DNA of 64,000 bases from Phascolomyces articulosus (taxonomy: Eukaryota > Mucoromycota > Mucoromycetes > Mucorales > Lichtheimiaceae): contig JAIXMP010000017.1 in NCBI GenBank assembly GCA_025677815.1, positions 124,001 to 188,000 of the forward strand, written 5' to 3'. Shown here in pieces: positions 11,360 to 23,780 of this stretch. The translations under genes were made by a program, and so were the position numbers. How positions within the stretch are numbered: the stretch's first letter is position 1; every line of letters starts with the position of its first letter. The notes beneath the pieces are model-generated. The model worked only from the letters and a program-made list of their open reading frames with translations, made no database searches and had not been told where the DNA came from.

Positions 11360-14226
11360 TTACACGGTATCCAATTGTTGATAAAAAGCAGCAACTCGCT
11401 CATGTGCCATAACTTTACTTTCATCAAAGTTTAGAATTTGTAAACCATCAAGAGAAGTTGCTCTGGATAATGCTACATAGGCTTGACCTTTTTCAAACAC
11501 TTTTCCTAAATCCACACGTACACTTTCCAAAGTCTGACCTTGAGACTTGTGAATACTCATAGCCCATGCCAACATGAGTGGTATTTGAGTTCTTGAAGCA
11601 ACAACTTCTCCACCTAATTTTGTTTCATCAATCCCAAATCAATATTTATATTAAAAAAAAAAGTGAATGTAAAACTTCATCTATTAAAAAATGTATATTC
11701 ACTTTACCTGGTAATTCGATACTCCACATTTCACTTTCCATTAATATTTTTCGACCATCTGTGAATTGAACAATAGGCCAACGTTGTTTTATCATCGCAT
11801 CCATATCGGGTTCTATTTCACTAGCACCAGCTCCTTGAAATTTGTTGGGTGCCATACATCGTCGAATTTCAGAAAGGGTAGTATATCCTGGATCACCAAC
11901 AAATCCAACCACAATTCCCAATGATCCATTCACTAGTGTTTGATCCAAATTTTTGAGCAACATGACTTGTGCATCCACCTTGAGATGAACAGTTTCTGGC
12001 GCAATACAGCTTTCCACTTTCGATCGATCGCCTGTATCGCGTGCTTTGAATGTTACCACGTCACCTTTTAAACTTTTAAGTCGATTTTGATTGGATTTAT
12101 CCACTTGGTCTCGAAGTGCGAATCTATTTACGTGATAAAAAAAAAAAGAGGGATAAATCATTTGTTGAGAGATCCAATTTTTTTTTTAATTCTGGCTCTC
12201 TTGTGAGTATGCAAAAAAAAAAAAAATACTTTACAATTCAGTAGGTTCGATCATACTATGATTTTGGGGTGTTCGAGAAAGAGAGCGGAACTTTTGGATT
12301 GCAGCTTGAGATAAACGACCCAACCGCATCTCGTTCAATATCCCAACAAATTCTTTTTTTTTTTTTTGAGGAAAAGAGATCGTTAATTTAATTGAATTTT
12401 ATATATTTATATCATTTTCATGTATAAAAGTTTACCTTGATCTTTTTGACGGAACACTTGTGTCAACATGACAGTTTTTTTAATAACACTATTCCAGGCT
12501 TTGGAATCAAATGCAAAGCGCTGCATACCGTACTTTGACACAGGCGGCAATTGGAAAAAGTCGCCAGTAACAACAAGCTAAAACAAAGCAAAAAAAGAAA
12601 AAATGTTAATGTTTATAGATACTCTCTTGTTACTAAGCAATAAACTAAATACAACATAGTATTGGATACCTGAATGCCTCCGAAAGGTGCTTGACTTAAT
12701 TTAATTGTACGAGCAATAATTTCAATCTTATCAAATAAGTCGGCATCCACCATAGAAACTATATATTTAAAAAAAATAGTAGTTCATACTGTAAGTATCA
12801 AAAAATTCATATATTTGATCTAGCACTCTTTATTGTCAAATAAATATAAACAAAATCAAACTCACTTTCGTCAATAATCAATACACGCGTTCTTTTCCAT
12901 CGTTCAGAAGCTTTCTTGTTGTGCTTCACCTTTTCGAGCAGTTGTCTAGCAGGTTCTTGACCAAGACCAATACCTGCGAAGCTGTGGATGGTGCTGCCAT
13001 TGATATTACAAGCAGCAATACCAGTAGGTGCGGTAATTGCAACACCATCTGGATATCGCTCCCTTAATGCATCAATAATAGCTGAATATAACATGAAAAC
13101 AGATTGGTTATATATAAGAATAACAGCAAATATAAAAAGAGCCCAACAACAATCAAGCAAATTCATTGTATCAAGTACCTCTCAATAAAACAGATTTACC
13201 GGTACCAGCTGAACCAGTAAAGAAGAGACTACGCCTTTCCTCCACTACCATATTGAATACCTTTTGCTGTTCTTCCGATAAGGATGGCCTGTACTGTCGG
13301 TTATTTTGGGTGCTTTTATTAGGTGTATTTCGTTGCCGGGTATATGAGTTTGGCCCATAGCTTTTTCCAGTGGATGATACTGATTTAAATCCTTTCATGA
13401 TCGTTTCCCGTGATGATTTTCCACTTAGCGTTGCTAATGCACTTGTTGATGTGACGAATGTGGCAGGAAGATCACGATGGCGTTTATTGGTAGAAGGTTG
13501 TGATGATGACGAAAAAGAAGAGGAGGAGGAGGACGTAGTTGAACTAAAAGGTCGTTTTAAACTGGATGCGGATGATGTATAGGAGGAGGAATTTGTGCTA
13601 GCTGTTTTTACCCAGCCAGAAGGTAAAGAGGATTGTGTCGATACCATGCCAGCGCCTCGTAAAGGATGTGAGGCAGTCGAACTAGGACGATCTGTGAGCG
13701 ACATACCAGAAGGTTGTGATATTTTACGCTCGACTGGAACGACTCGGTTGTTTGTTATCGTGTTACTATAAGCTGTATTTGTTCCTGTGATACTTGTGGA
13801 GGGGGTATGACTACTAAATACTGGACTTTGTCGCTGCTCAAAGTTATAAGAAGGTTCTCTTTTGAATTTTGACATGCTGGATAATTCTTGATTTTGAATG
13901 CCTTGGCTTCCAAAGCCCTGACTGGAATGTTGTGTACTTTGACTACCAAATCCATTAGAGCGCATGCCACGTTTGGGGTTATTGGATCTAGGTCTCTCGT
14001 CGAGAATAATCAAATCATCGTCGCTGTTATTGTCTGTCAAGTCAACGATGGATTGCTCCTGTTGCTGCTGTCGTGTTGAAAATGATGATAAAAGAGTAAC
14101 ATTACGATTATTATTTCTGTTGGTGTTGTTGATTTGGGACGAAGATTGAGTTCGAGGGAAAAAATTCAGAAGTGTATTTGGCTTATTTTGTTTTGGTTTT
14201 GAATGGGACATGTGATTATGATTCAT
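11360..14226 (-). CDS. pif1: Pif1-family 5'-3' DNA helicase
   Basis: Exons, in transcript order: 14226-13179, 13081-12866, 12758-12670, 12577-12436, 12352-12235, 12123-11708, 11613-11360; 760 residues. An N-terminal region of about 320 residues is low complexity (Ser/Asn/Gln) and carries NTLLNFF near residues 17-23. The helicase core has [10 protein letters not shown], Walker A GSAGTGKS (338-345), [23 protein letters not shown], Walker B RVLIIDEISM (DE at 420-421), [42 protein letters not shown] and [10 protein letters not shown] with the closing YVALSRA. These are the ordered motifs I to VI of Pif1 helicases, which unwind G-quadruplex and R-loop DNA, help lagging-strand synthesis, and act at telomeres and in mitochondria. 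Upstream ACGCGT/GCGCGT boxes suggest S-phase expression. It lies 170 bp downstream of the RdRP stop codon, on the same strand. Confidence 0.93.
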
Positions 14227-14308
14227 ATTTAAGATAGAAATATAATAAAAAAGGACGTGTTTTTGATTTTCTGATTAAGTATTTTTTGTTATTCGTACCG
14301 AAAACAAA

Positions 14309-14330
14309 GCGCGTCTTTCGTGTTACGCGT
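14309..14330. promoter_or_regulatory. MCB-like sites (GCGCGT and ACGCGT) upstream of pif1
   Basis: GCGCGT at 14309-14314 and the palindrome ACGCGT at 14325-14330 lie 83-104 nt upstream of the Pif1 start codon in an otherwise AT-rich 170-bp gap. ACGCGT is the MluI cell-cycle box bound by MBF in yeasts, which drives G1/S genes. Function here is inference. Confidence 0.4.
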
Positions 14331-14396
14331 TGTAAAATAAAGGTGGGGATGAAATTAAATTGTTACGGGTAGGGAAGAGAGGTAAGTAATACTATT

Positions 14397-17300
14397 TTAC
14401 AATGAAAGCAATTTCTTCGTTAATTCTTCTTCAGAGGTATCTGCTCCAATATTTACATAGGTTCCTGTAGGTGCACTAAAATTAGGAATGGGCCGTTGTT
14501 GTTGCTGCCGTTGTTCTTCTTGTATTTTATTCTTTATGTCACTAATCTTGAACGTGATTGTAGGTCCTTCATCCACGTCATCATCGTCTTCTTTTTCTTC
14601 ATCATCTTCCTCGTCTTCTTCATATTCATCATCGGATTCAACATGCGCCAAGGAAACTTGCAAATCAGATTCAGGTACTGTTCGATGCATATCAATCACA
14701 GATTCTGCAACAGGATCAAACATTTTCTGTTCAATCTGTCGAAGAGAGTTTCGAACTGCAATAGCGCAAATATAATCATAGACGACCCATGGAAAGCTGA
14801 ATAAAGATGCTTCATCCGATTTTAATCGAGCTCTTTCCTTGGGATGATAGGTAACATAGTACCATGCGGCTGCTTTTAATTCTAGATCATCCTTATGGGA
14901 AGCTTGCTGCTGTCGTTGTTGCTGTTGCTGTTGCTGTTGACGCCCATCACCATTTGTATTACTGGTCATAGTTACCATAGCATTTTGTTTTGTCTTTAAG
15001 AATTCTTTTCGGTAATTTTCTTGCATAAACTTGACAGCCTTGACCACTTGCTTTGTTTGTTCAAACATACTCTTGCGGGTGCTCGTCTTTTTTTTCCATT
15101 CCATCACATAACCTGATACCAGCTCAGCTTCTGTGTAAACACCATATTGATTCATCAATGCCCAAACATCACGATTATATCGCGATTGTATTTCACGTGC
15201 TTCTGCAATGTATTCTGCCATGCCATCCAACCATAATCGAGCATCATACGTAAATTCATCTAGCAAGACCTCGCGGTATTTTTCATAGTCAGTCGAATTG
15301 ATATATCGGAACATACGACCAAGGACCTTATCAGATGGATAGCTTTCTTTGTCTGGTTTTTGCATAAAGTCAGGGAACACAGTTGTTCGTAAATCATTAT
15401 CAAATTTCGCAGGACGTCCAGTCTTTGGGAAATCTACACGAACATCATTTAAATTGAATTAATATTTATTTTTACATCTTTGTTTATCCCTAACGTATAG
15501 ATGTGTGCAGTTCCTGCCATAATAAAAAAAAAATACATACCCACTGCTAACGAATGTAATTGGGCCAATCGAACACATCGACCATCTCTTGCCCCCATGG
15601 GAGACTTGTCAGCAATAGCCAAGTGAGAATTGGCAATTTGTCCCAGGTTATCGTTGTTAATGTAATTGACGAAGAACTTCATAATATGTCCAATATTGAC
15701 TTTATCTACTTGCAACGGATTTTCGCTTTGATAATTCAATGGGGAATAATTGCGTTTGGTTGGTAAAAGAGTATTATCCCATATCACCCTTTTATAAAAA
15801 GAAAATAAAACATATTTGTCAGCTTTGTTCTTTTTGAATATCAAACTGCATTAAATAATGATAATAATGAATGTTTTCTTTTTACTTACGTATAATCATC
15901 ACCATCAAGATCACCGCCTGATAACATACTAGGTAGATCACGAAAACCTTTCGCTGAAAACACAACCACATCATAAAGATGTCTCAATTTTTCACAATCC
16001 ACTGCAACCACTGTTCGAACATCACCAGGATGAAAGCAAGGGTTTCGGAAAATCACACAGGGTCCGACAATGGGAGGTTTTCGACGAGGTGATGCTTCAT
16101 TTGTAGGATCCGAAACACGCACATAAATCTCACCTTCTTCCAATGAATTCGTTTCATCCAAGATGCCAAGTAAAAATGCTCCACCAGGAACATGAATCCG
16201 TGCCTTTTCTTTGAGGTCCTTCAACTTGGATACCCGAAATACGTTCAACATGTTCAAGATATATGGATCGCGTCGTTCCAAGAATCCAGAATCAATGATA
16301 CGTGCCATGGTATTGGTATTGCCGTGTTCATCCATATTTTGACAAACCACTTTAATAGCAGTAGATGGATTACTCAACATGTTTGTCATTGAATTTGCCA
16401 TTTTTTGGGTCATTTGCATAAAGACCTGATCTTTTATACCAAGAGCTGAGAGTAACGTGATGGCTTGTCGGTTGAGATAAGCAGGAAGATATTGCGATGT
16501 TCTAATGACTTCAAGCATGGTATGGGGCGATTCAAACTTTATTTGGCTTCGTCGAAGTTGGATTCTGCGTCCACTGAGATAATTCGAGATAGATAATACA
16601 CCTTTGGCACCACCAAGCCTGAATTGGATACAGCTGGGTGTATGATCAAGTTTCAAATTTTGGGCAACATCGCGTGATAGTGCTGGTGAAATCTTGCCAA
16701 CACCATCTGAAAAGGTGAATCCATTACGTTCGATATCATCAATTAATTCAACTTGATTTTCTGATAATTGGATGGTGGGGATTGTTGTCGAAAAACACTA
16801 ATTCGAATAAAGCACCGAGATATATATGTTTTCCCAGGTAACCCCATTGCATTAAAAAGAATAGTCAATTTACTTCTCGATCTTTCTCCTCTCTTTTTTC
16901 CCTTTTCTTTGAGCAGACTACTTCGGCCCTTATCATTTACCTGACCCATTCGCACTGCATTCTTGGCGATTGTCTTGACATGTGAAAAGGTACCCATCCA
17001 ATTTCGAATCATACCACAACTGAGATCTCTTGTAGGTGCAAAGAACCAGCAACCGTGTCCACGAAGTTGTGAACTTGAAAAGGCAAGGAAATCGTATCGC
17101 CGTGTGCTAATTTGAATACCTCCTTGAAGAACTTTAAAAATTCGAGCATATATAGTGTCACTCGTCTCAGCGGTAAATGCAGCAGAGATACGCGTCATTC
17201 CTTCATCTACAAATTGCACACGTAAAAATCGGTCGGAATAAGCTGAGAATTGTCGAATGACTCTATTCGTGGCTTCAAGTGTAGGTGGTTGAAGATACAT

Positions 17301-18743
17301 GGTCGCTGGCGTGACGATCACTTTATGAATAAGAACACAACGGTCTGGAATAGCGTTGGATGAAATGACTTTGACTCCCTTTTGATTGAATACCTTGGAA
17401 ATAGCATCAAAAGGTTTCCATACCCGGGATTTTTCTTCTTCAAGTAACGCCTTTAAGATACCTCGAGCGTACTGTGGATTGGTACTACCAATTTCATTGA
17501 GTGCTTCATAAAAAGAGTCGTCCAGATTAATCTCGTCAATCAGCCCTTGTGTCACAGCACATTCCAAATAATATAAAACATCGAAATCTTCAATCTTTCT
17601 AGCGCGTTCAGAATGGTTGTGAGGCTTTTCGGGTAACTGGGATACAGGTAGTACACGTAATGGTTGTTGGCGACGTAAGTTAAAATCGCGAGAAATCAAG
17701 TTAAACTGGGCAGCACTTTGTAACATGACCTCGAAATCTTTAAGTAGATGTTCAGGTGGTTCAAATCGGATACGAAATGTTCGCCATGCTGCCAAATTGA
17801 CACGATGAGGAGGAAATTCTGGAGTGACAGGAGTGCGTCCCTTTTTGATTTCTTGACTGATCAAATTTCTCGCTTCCATGTCCAATGGAATATCTAATGT
17901 ACGCCCCCATACTTTAGTAACAGTTGTTTTGGTTGCTCGGATATCAGGTAGTTGTTGCTGGGCTGGTGATATGGGTGGCGTGGAGGGCAATGTAGGACCA
18001 TGATTGTTATATCTATTGTCGGTATATCCATGCTGCTGATGAATGATGGCTTCACACCAAGTACGTGCTGGACATCGTAGAGTAAATGTTAAATGTGTTG
18101 TAAGTCCTTCTCTTTCCATTTTCATCTCACCATCAATGTTGTTGAAACTAAAATCCATTCGATATCTGTGATCCAAATGTTGAAAATGGATCGCTATACT
18201 GCGAAGACCAAAATCCATCGTTACTGTTACATATCTCACACATGACCACATGTCAACAAATGTCTTGGAAGCTAACATAGTACCAAGCGAACATGATCTT
18301 GCAGGGACCATGATACAATCCGATTTTTTCGCCGTATCACGCCATGGGTGGGTTGATGCAAAACCCTTGGGGGCAAAGACCATTTCAATAAATTTGCCAT
18401 CGATTCGTATTTTTGATAAAATAATATTAAAATCAGTGAGAGGTTGACTATGTAATTTTATTCACGTTAATATTTATCATTTGACATGCATCATATCTAT
18501 CAAGTTTTTTTAACCGCTTTTCAACCCACACACACAATGTAGTATAACTCACACGAATGAAATAATAGCAGATCCTTTTGAGCGACCTTGGTCATCAAGA
18601 TCAATTTCTATTTGATCGACATCTCTAAACCTGTTGAAATAATCAAATAAGGTTTCAGCATTGGTTTCGCGATTCAGGTTCGAGATCAGTAAACACTGTG
18701 GATCAAGGTGTGCCGGTAGACTTTCTATCCTTTGGTTCGACAT
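14397..18743 (-). CDS. RNA-dependent RNA polymerase (RNAi type) with RRM-like N-terminus
   Basis: Exons in transcript order: 18743-18553, 18447-16941, 16797-15890, 15788-15541, 15433-14397; 1296 residues. The polymerase core shows RMGQCFSTT (ending exon 2, about residue 566), DGVGKIS, the long RFGGAKGVL-like stretch (RLGGAKGVLSIS), and the catalytic SGGDLDGDDYT with DLDGD at 862-866, the double-psi beta-barrel active site of eukaryotic RdRPs. PLNYQSENP and RTTVFPDFM follow as expected. Residues 17-23 (CLLISNL) and 56-64 (KGSAIISFV) resemble RNP2 and RNP1 of an RRM. A poly-Gln tract and a Glu/Asp-rich block lie near the C-terminus. Such enzymes make double-stranded RNA that feeds Dicer. The acidic and Gln tracts are species-variable inserts. 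Exon joins restore family motifs. Confidence 0.93.
14904..14939. repeat. CAG/CAA repeat coding poly-Gln in the RdRP
   Basis: A TTG/CTG-rich run on the plus strand; read on the minus strand it encodes a run of Gln with one interrupting Arg, in the C-terminal third of the RdRP. Confidence 0.85.
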
Positions 18744-20005
18744 TATTCCACCATGAATATTTCTCAAGAAAGAGTCAAAAAAGAAAATGAAGGAGAGAAA
18801 AGAAGAAAGGAAAGTATGGTGAACGGAGGAGGAGGAAGTCAGAGACAAGTCAGCAATATGACAACAATCTTGAATGACACGATATGCTGCTGTATTGTAA
18901 TATTGATAAATAAACTTCTTACAACAATCAAATAAATTCGGCACAGACTAACTGGGGAGGACTCAAACGTTTTTAAGGGGTCAGGTGGATAAAACAATGA
19001 AACACTTCAAATAATGGAGCGGTCCATACTAATATGAAGTAAAAATTATCAAAAAGTTTCCCTATAGTTGTTAGGAATATCAAAAGAAGATGTATTTTAT
19101 CAAAATTTTGTTGTTTATAGCATCGAGACTGTAAACTGAATATATCTAGAAAATATGATTCCAGTATTATATTCGCTTACGGTTGTCATAAAAGATATAA
19201 TTATTCCTAGGATTCTTCTTCTTTCATCCTAAGTTATACAAAAGACAATACCCTTAGTGTGTAATCAAACAAGGATACGCACAGGCTTCAAATCTAAAAT
19301 GGAAGCAAGTAGAATCACATAGCAGGGTATCATGCGCCATACAGTCAACATCAAGATAAAGATTACACTATCAATAGGGTAGAGAAAGTGTAAGCAAGCA
19401 TTTATTTCCATGGGTTCAATCCCATGCACCTACACCATCAAGATTGGAACCTTCTATTATATGAAATATAATCTATCAAATTTATTATAATTTAGTCGCT
19501 CACTTATTATGGGTATTATTTGATAATTTATCAACTTATACAATGTTAGCTTATTTATGCCTTGATATACCTGGTATCCATCTACTAAATTTTATAGATT
19601 ATTTTATGTCCTGAATTCTACGTTTTTCTGCGATGAACCATTCATCTGCACATTTTTTGATAAATGTAAGTAACAAGAAAGGACCAATTAATATAATAAC
19701 ATATTGCAGATATGGAATTAGATAATAAAAAGGATAGTATGAGCACTAAATGTATTAGAGCGAAGTTATGCATATTAGCTGATATTGCCGCAATGATAAA
19801 ATTAACATTTACAAATAAAACAAAACACAAATGCCATAGGCAAACAAATCCAAATATAGAAATAATTTCATGGGTAAACAAATCCAAAGCAAGATCGTGA
19901 AAAAAAAAAATACTAGCCAAAGTGCAAAATAACAAACCGTTTAAAAAGCAGGTCCTTGACAGACCAAAAGTATTGGCTTACACGCCAACTGTACGAGACT
20001 CCTAA

Positions 20006-20140
20006 ATGGACTTTTTATGCGAACAGTTCGTGCTCATGCATCTCAGTGCTAGTCCCCAACAAGCTCCGGCTTATGTTCAACACCAAGATGAGTTCTTGAA
20101 TTCATTTCCAGTTGTTGCAGACAATACTGTGACTGTATAA
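20006..20140 (+). pseudogene. Coding-like fragment of unknown origin
   Basis: A 44-codon frame (MDFLCEQFVLMHL..., then SPQQAPAYVQHQDEF and a TVTV end) is preceded in the same frame by a further open stretch from about 19904 (KKQVLDRPKVLAYTPTVRDS), separated by one TAA. The composition is unlike the surrounding AT-rich noise, so it may be the remnant of a gene or mobile element interrupted by a stop. No family recognised. Confidence 0.25.
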
Positions 20141-20229
20141 CAATACAGATAAAAAACATACATTATAAAATTATATGAAGCAGTCGTAATGTGTATCTAC
20201 GACGTAGTAGAATGTTTAATCAAGGTGAT

Positions 20230-20315
20230 GTCAAAACGGAAAAACTAACGGAACAAGACAAAAGACTGTGTAATGAGGCAGTAAAATATAATGTGTCATG
20301 AGGATAGAAAAAACA
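20230..20315 (+). repeat. Degenerate dispersed repeat, copy A
   Basis: Contains AAACGGAAAAACTAACGGA and CAAGACAAAAG, which align with copy B at 20381 with only a few mismatches over about 30 bases, then drift apart. Confidence 0.45.
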
Positions 20316-20380
20316 CACACAGAACATGGTTACATAAAGCGGCTATATGAAACTTGCATAAAATAAGGAACAGGCAATGT

Positions 20381-20540
20381 AATGTTGAAACGGAAAAATT
20401 AACGGACCAAGGCAAAAGGTATTCATGGCACAGCAAAATTGATTATTGAAGATAGAGAAAAATATCTTGAGAAAGTTCGACATGAGTGTGTGAAAATTAT
20501 GAACAGGGTCACTTTTGATGTATAACACACACAGTCAATA
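20381..20540 (+). repeat. Degenerate dispersed repeat, copy B
   Basis: Begins with AAACGGAAAAATTAACGGA, near-identical to copy A, and continues through GGCACAGCAAAA, TATCTTGAGAAAG and AAAATTATGAACAGGGT. The second half aligns with copy C near 23930-24075 (GGCATAGTAAAA, CTCTTGAGAAG, AATTTATGAAAAGGGT). Confidence 0.45.
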
Positions 20541-22413
20541 AATGAAATAAGTTAAACTGTTATATAAATATGATTTATAATAACAAAAGTTGTCTTCCAT
20601 ATAGAGTAAAAAAGATAAGCTATGTTTATTTATTTTAATGCAATAGTATATAACCATATTTTAAAGTGTAAAAGAGTGGTATTGATTAATACAAAAACGT
20701 GAGATCATGATTCTTGCAATTTGCATTTATTGTTAACTACATATCGAGATCGAAGGTAGGAAAAAAATGGCTCCCTACTTTGATCCCATATAATCAGAAA
20801 TAAAATCAGCTTTAAAAATGTATTTAAATGTTACTAGAGCATTTTCTATACGACAACAGAATTATGTTTTCATGCGTATGTTCCATGCATATCATGGTTT
20901 TTTTTTTTTTGTTTTTCTGGCGATTCCATGTTGCATTCTGTTTTTTACCATCGCTTCCTGTTCCAGTTACTGTGGGAAAATTGGAGTTATTGGATATATA
21001 TAGATTTTATTCTGTACTAAATGCTCGATAAGTCACAGTTTTACGATGAGTTTGAACATAAACTTTCATAGAATTATACTTGCACTTCCATTATGCAATA
21101 TATAATTTGAAAATACAAACATAATATAGTAAATCACTCAGTACTAGTATCAGTTTTATAGTAATAATTAAACATTATTTTATTACACAGTACTATAAGC
21201 TCCTCGCTATTCTGCTCTAATTCGGTATCCTTTTTATCTCATATACAAAAAAAGTAAGAGAGTACCTATGATGTCCGTTGTGGGAAAAAAATGTGTCACA
21301 TGACGAATACCATTTGAAGGCTTTTAAAGGTAAATAAATGTCAAATATTGATTTGCATATATTTTTAAATACAAACCTCATATTAGAAAAAGAATAAGTA
21401 TTTCTTAAAATAAAAGGTTAAAAGGTACATAAATAATGTATATGTTCAATTTTTTGGTAACTACATTCAAAAGCAAAATCAGGCGTTTTATTTGCCAGCC
21501 GATTCATTTTCTGGAGAGAAAGAGATGGGATCAAAAAAGTAACCTTGAGAATGGAACATTAATGTCCCCCTCCTGTACCCTTAAAACACGTTGCACACAT
21601 GAACGGCTATTCCTTCGGATGGAATTATATCAATGGCTTGGCATACAATTCTGTCATCACTTGCAAGATCGAAAAATAATAGCGTCAGTGTTTCCTAGAC
21701 CATCCGAAAATGATGTTATACCTCCGAAATCGCTGTATGGCTTTAATATTGTTGATATATATTAACCAAGAAAGAACCAGTAAAAAAAAAATTCCATGGA
21801 CTATTCTATTTTCAGAGCTATCGAAAAGCGTAATGATGTGAATTAACTCATAAGCAAACGTAGGTACTTTTTTTTATTTTGACATGAAGGCTCTTTTTTT
21901 CAGGAAGCAGTCAGGTTATTAAAACTACTGCCATAAAAAACAATTATCAACTACCACAAGTATTCATATTTATATATCAAGAAAAAAAAAACAAAGGGTA
22001 AATGCCTTTATATAACGCTAAGGAAGCAGCCTACTTTGCTCAAAACACGAAAAGTATATAGCAATTATCATGTATGGAGAGAAGAAATGAAAAAAGCGAC
22101 AAACTCCTATTTTCTCATTGCTTGTGTACCGTTACATTATATTACATAAAATGAAGTATTCCCCAGCAAATAAATACTGTTTGATACCTATAATTGGATC
22201 AAATAATATATGGTTCTTTATTAAAACTAAATAATAAAAAAGCTTTTTTGACAAAAAAAACCATAGTGGTGTTTTTTTATTATATATTTTATAAGATAAC
22301 ATAAAAAAAAAGAGATTGGGAGTACATCATCAAAAAAGCAATGAGATGCTTGAAGGGGAGAGAAAGAGATTTAGAACATTGTAGAGTGTTTTTCAGTACT
22401 AATACTAATGTTT

Positions 22414-23688
22414 TTATTGCTTTTGTTTTTGTTTTGCTTGAGCCTTGGCGATATCAGCTTCGTGCTTAGATTTACCATTAGCATCATAGTATGGCTTTTC
22501 AGCTTGGGGCGTAACACGGTAACCATGGCGTCTACCAACATCAAGATAATCAAACATGGCATTGTGGCAAGTAACTCGGTTATCCCAAACAGCTACAGAA
22601 TCTTCTTCCCACTTAAATCGAACTTGGAAATTGTGACCAGCAATAATATGGTTATTAAGGAAACCAAGGATAGCTTCAGATTCACGTCGACTCATACCAA
22701 CAATATGCTTGGTAAATCCGGGCTGAACATACAATGATTTCCATCCAGTAACAGGATGAACACGAACAACAGGGTGAGTAGCTTCCCAGGTTTCACGACG
22801 AACGGCGTGACCAGCACTAATCGCTTCATCCACTTGCATTTGACCCGTGTGAACAGCTTCCAAACCTTCAACAAACTTTTGCATGGCGGGAGAAAGTCGA
22901 TCGTATGCAGAGTAACCGCTTGCCCACATTGTATCACCACCAGCTTCACCAGGAAGTAAATCAATCTTGAGGATAGTCAATCCTGGAGGCTGTTTTTCAT
23001 AAGAAACATCACTATGCCAGGCTATAAATAGTAATTGTAATTATAATAATAATAACAGTAAGTCTCATGTTTAAAAACAGAAACAAAAAGAATCATATAT
23101 ATAATGAAAAGAGAGAGATGAAACATACCATCTCCAGCTCTGCGATAGTTAAAGTATTGCTTGGGTGTTTGAGTGTCAAAGTAAACGACATGGATAGGAG
23201 GAAGCTCAGGAGGATGACCAAAGGTGTTATGGATATGCAAAGGTCCATAATATTCTCCAAGTTTTATAGCTTCATGAACATTGATATCTTGCTTGCGGAA
23301 AAAGACAACACCACGTTCAGCAACCAAAAGAGCTAAATCATCCTTCTGCTTATCGGTAAGCTTGTTCAATTGCAAACCATGGATTTCAGTACCAATTTGA
23401 GGTGTCAAATCAAAGATTTTTTCGGCATTATCATACAACGAAGCCAACTTGGGATCAGCTCTGTGACCAGGGTCTTTGTGTACAAATTCTTCAATTTCAG
23501 GGTACTATAAAAAAAATACTCATAAATAACAAGAATAAACGATAATCATGACATAGCAAATAAATAAACATATTTTTATATACCTTGGTTTCGGGATAAA
23601 CAAGGTAACGACCTTTTTCACGAGCAAGTTGTTTCAAATCGATCTTTTCGATATCTTGAGCGAGTGTTTCAGAGTTTGGAGGAGCCAT
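22414..23688 (-). CDS. TauD-like Fe(II)/2-oxoglutarate-dependent dioxygenase
   Basis: Exons in transcript order 23688-23584, 23504-23129, 23021-22414; 362 residues. The family core is clear: GTEIHGLQLNKLTDKQ, RGVVFFRKQDI, LHIHNTFGHPPELPPIHVV, AWHSDVSYEKQPPGLTIL and WDNRVTCHNAMFDYLD. The HxD pair is H163/D165, the distal iron ligand is H313, and the Arg in HGYRVT (about residue 329) should bind 2-oxoglutarate. Relatives include bacterial TauD and yeast Jlp1, which release sulfite from sulfonates such as taurine during sulfur limitation; other members act on different small acids, so substrate is inferred. No signal peptide; likely cytosolic. Ends with a Lys/Gln-rich tail (AKAQAKQKQKQ). A TATA-like box and phased GCGCAA repeats lie upstream. 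Confidence 0.9.
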
Positions 23689-23746
23689 GTTGTTGTTTTG
23701 CAGAAATAGTTAGATATGTGGATATGAGAGATCAAAAACTTGGTGC

Positions 23747-23755
23747 TTTATATAT
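23747..23755 (-). promoter_or_regulatory. TATA-like element of the dioxygenase gene
   Basis: On the minus strand this reads CATATATAAAG, a good TATA-box match about 60 nt upstream of the start codon at 23688. Confidence 0.4.
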
Positions 23756-23780
23756 GTTTGTGGTGGGTGCGTGTCAACAT

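Larger units (their letters stand above)
18744..22413. other. AT-rich intergenic region between RdRP and dioxygenase genes
   Basis: About 3.7 kb, no convincing gene. Purine-rich plus-strand DNA at 18770-18830 is the CT-rich leader of the RdRP gene on the minus strand. A tRNA-like hairpin lies at 19388-19436, a short coding-like fragment at 19904-20140, two copies of a degenerate direct repeat at about 20230-20315 and 20381-20540, and a 109-codon frame at 21436-21765 with no recognised family. The last 400 bp are 3' flank of the dioxygenase gene. Confidence 0.5.

Noticed and set aside
19642..19935. 97-codon minus-strand hydrophobic frame
   Set aside because: Phe/Ile/Leu-rich translation of AT-rich intergenic DNA; no start context, no family and no matching exon structure.
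21436..21765. 109-codon plus-strand frame
   Set aside because: No recognised family, begins in AT-rich DNA and has no upstream or downstream exon signals. Kept out of the gene list, although a translated search could still be informative.
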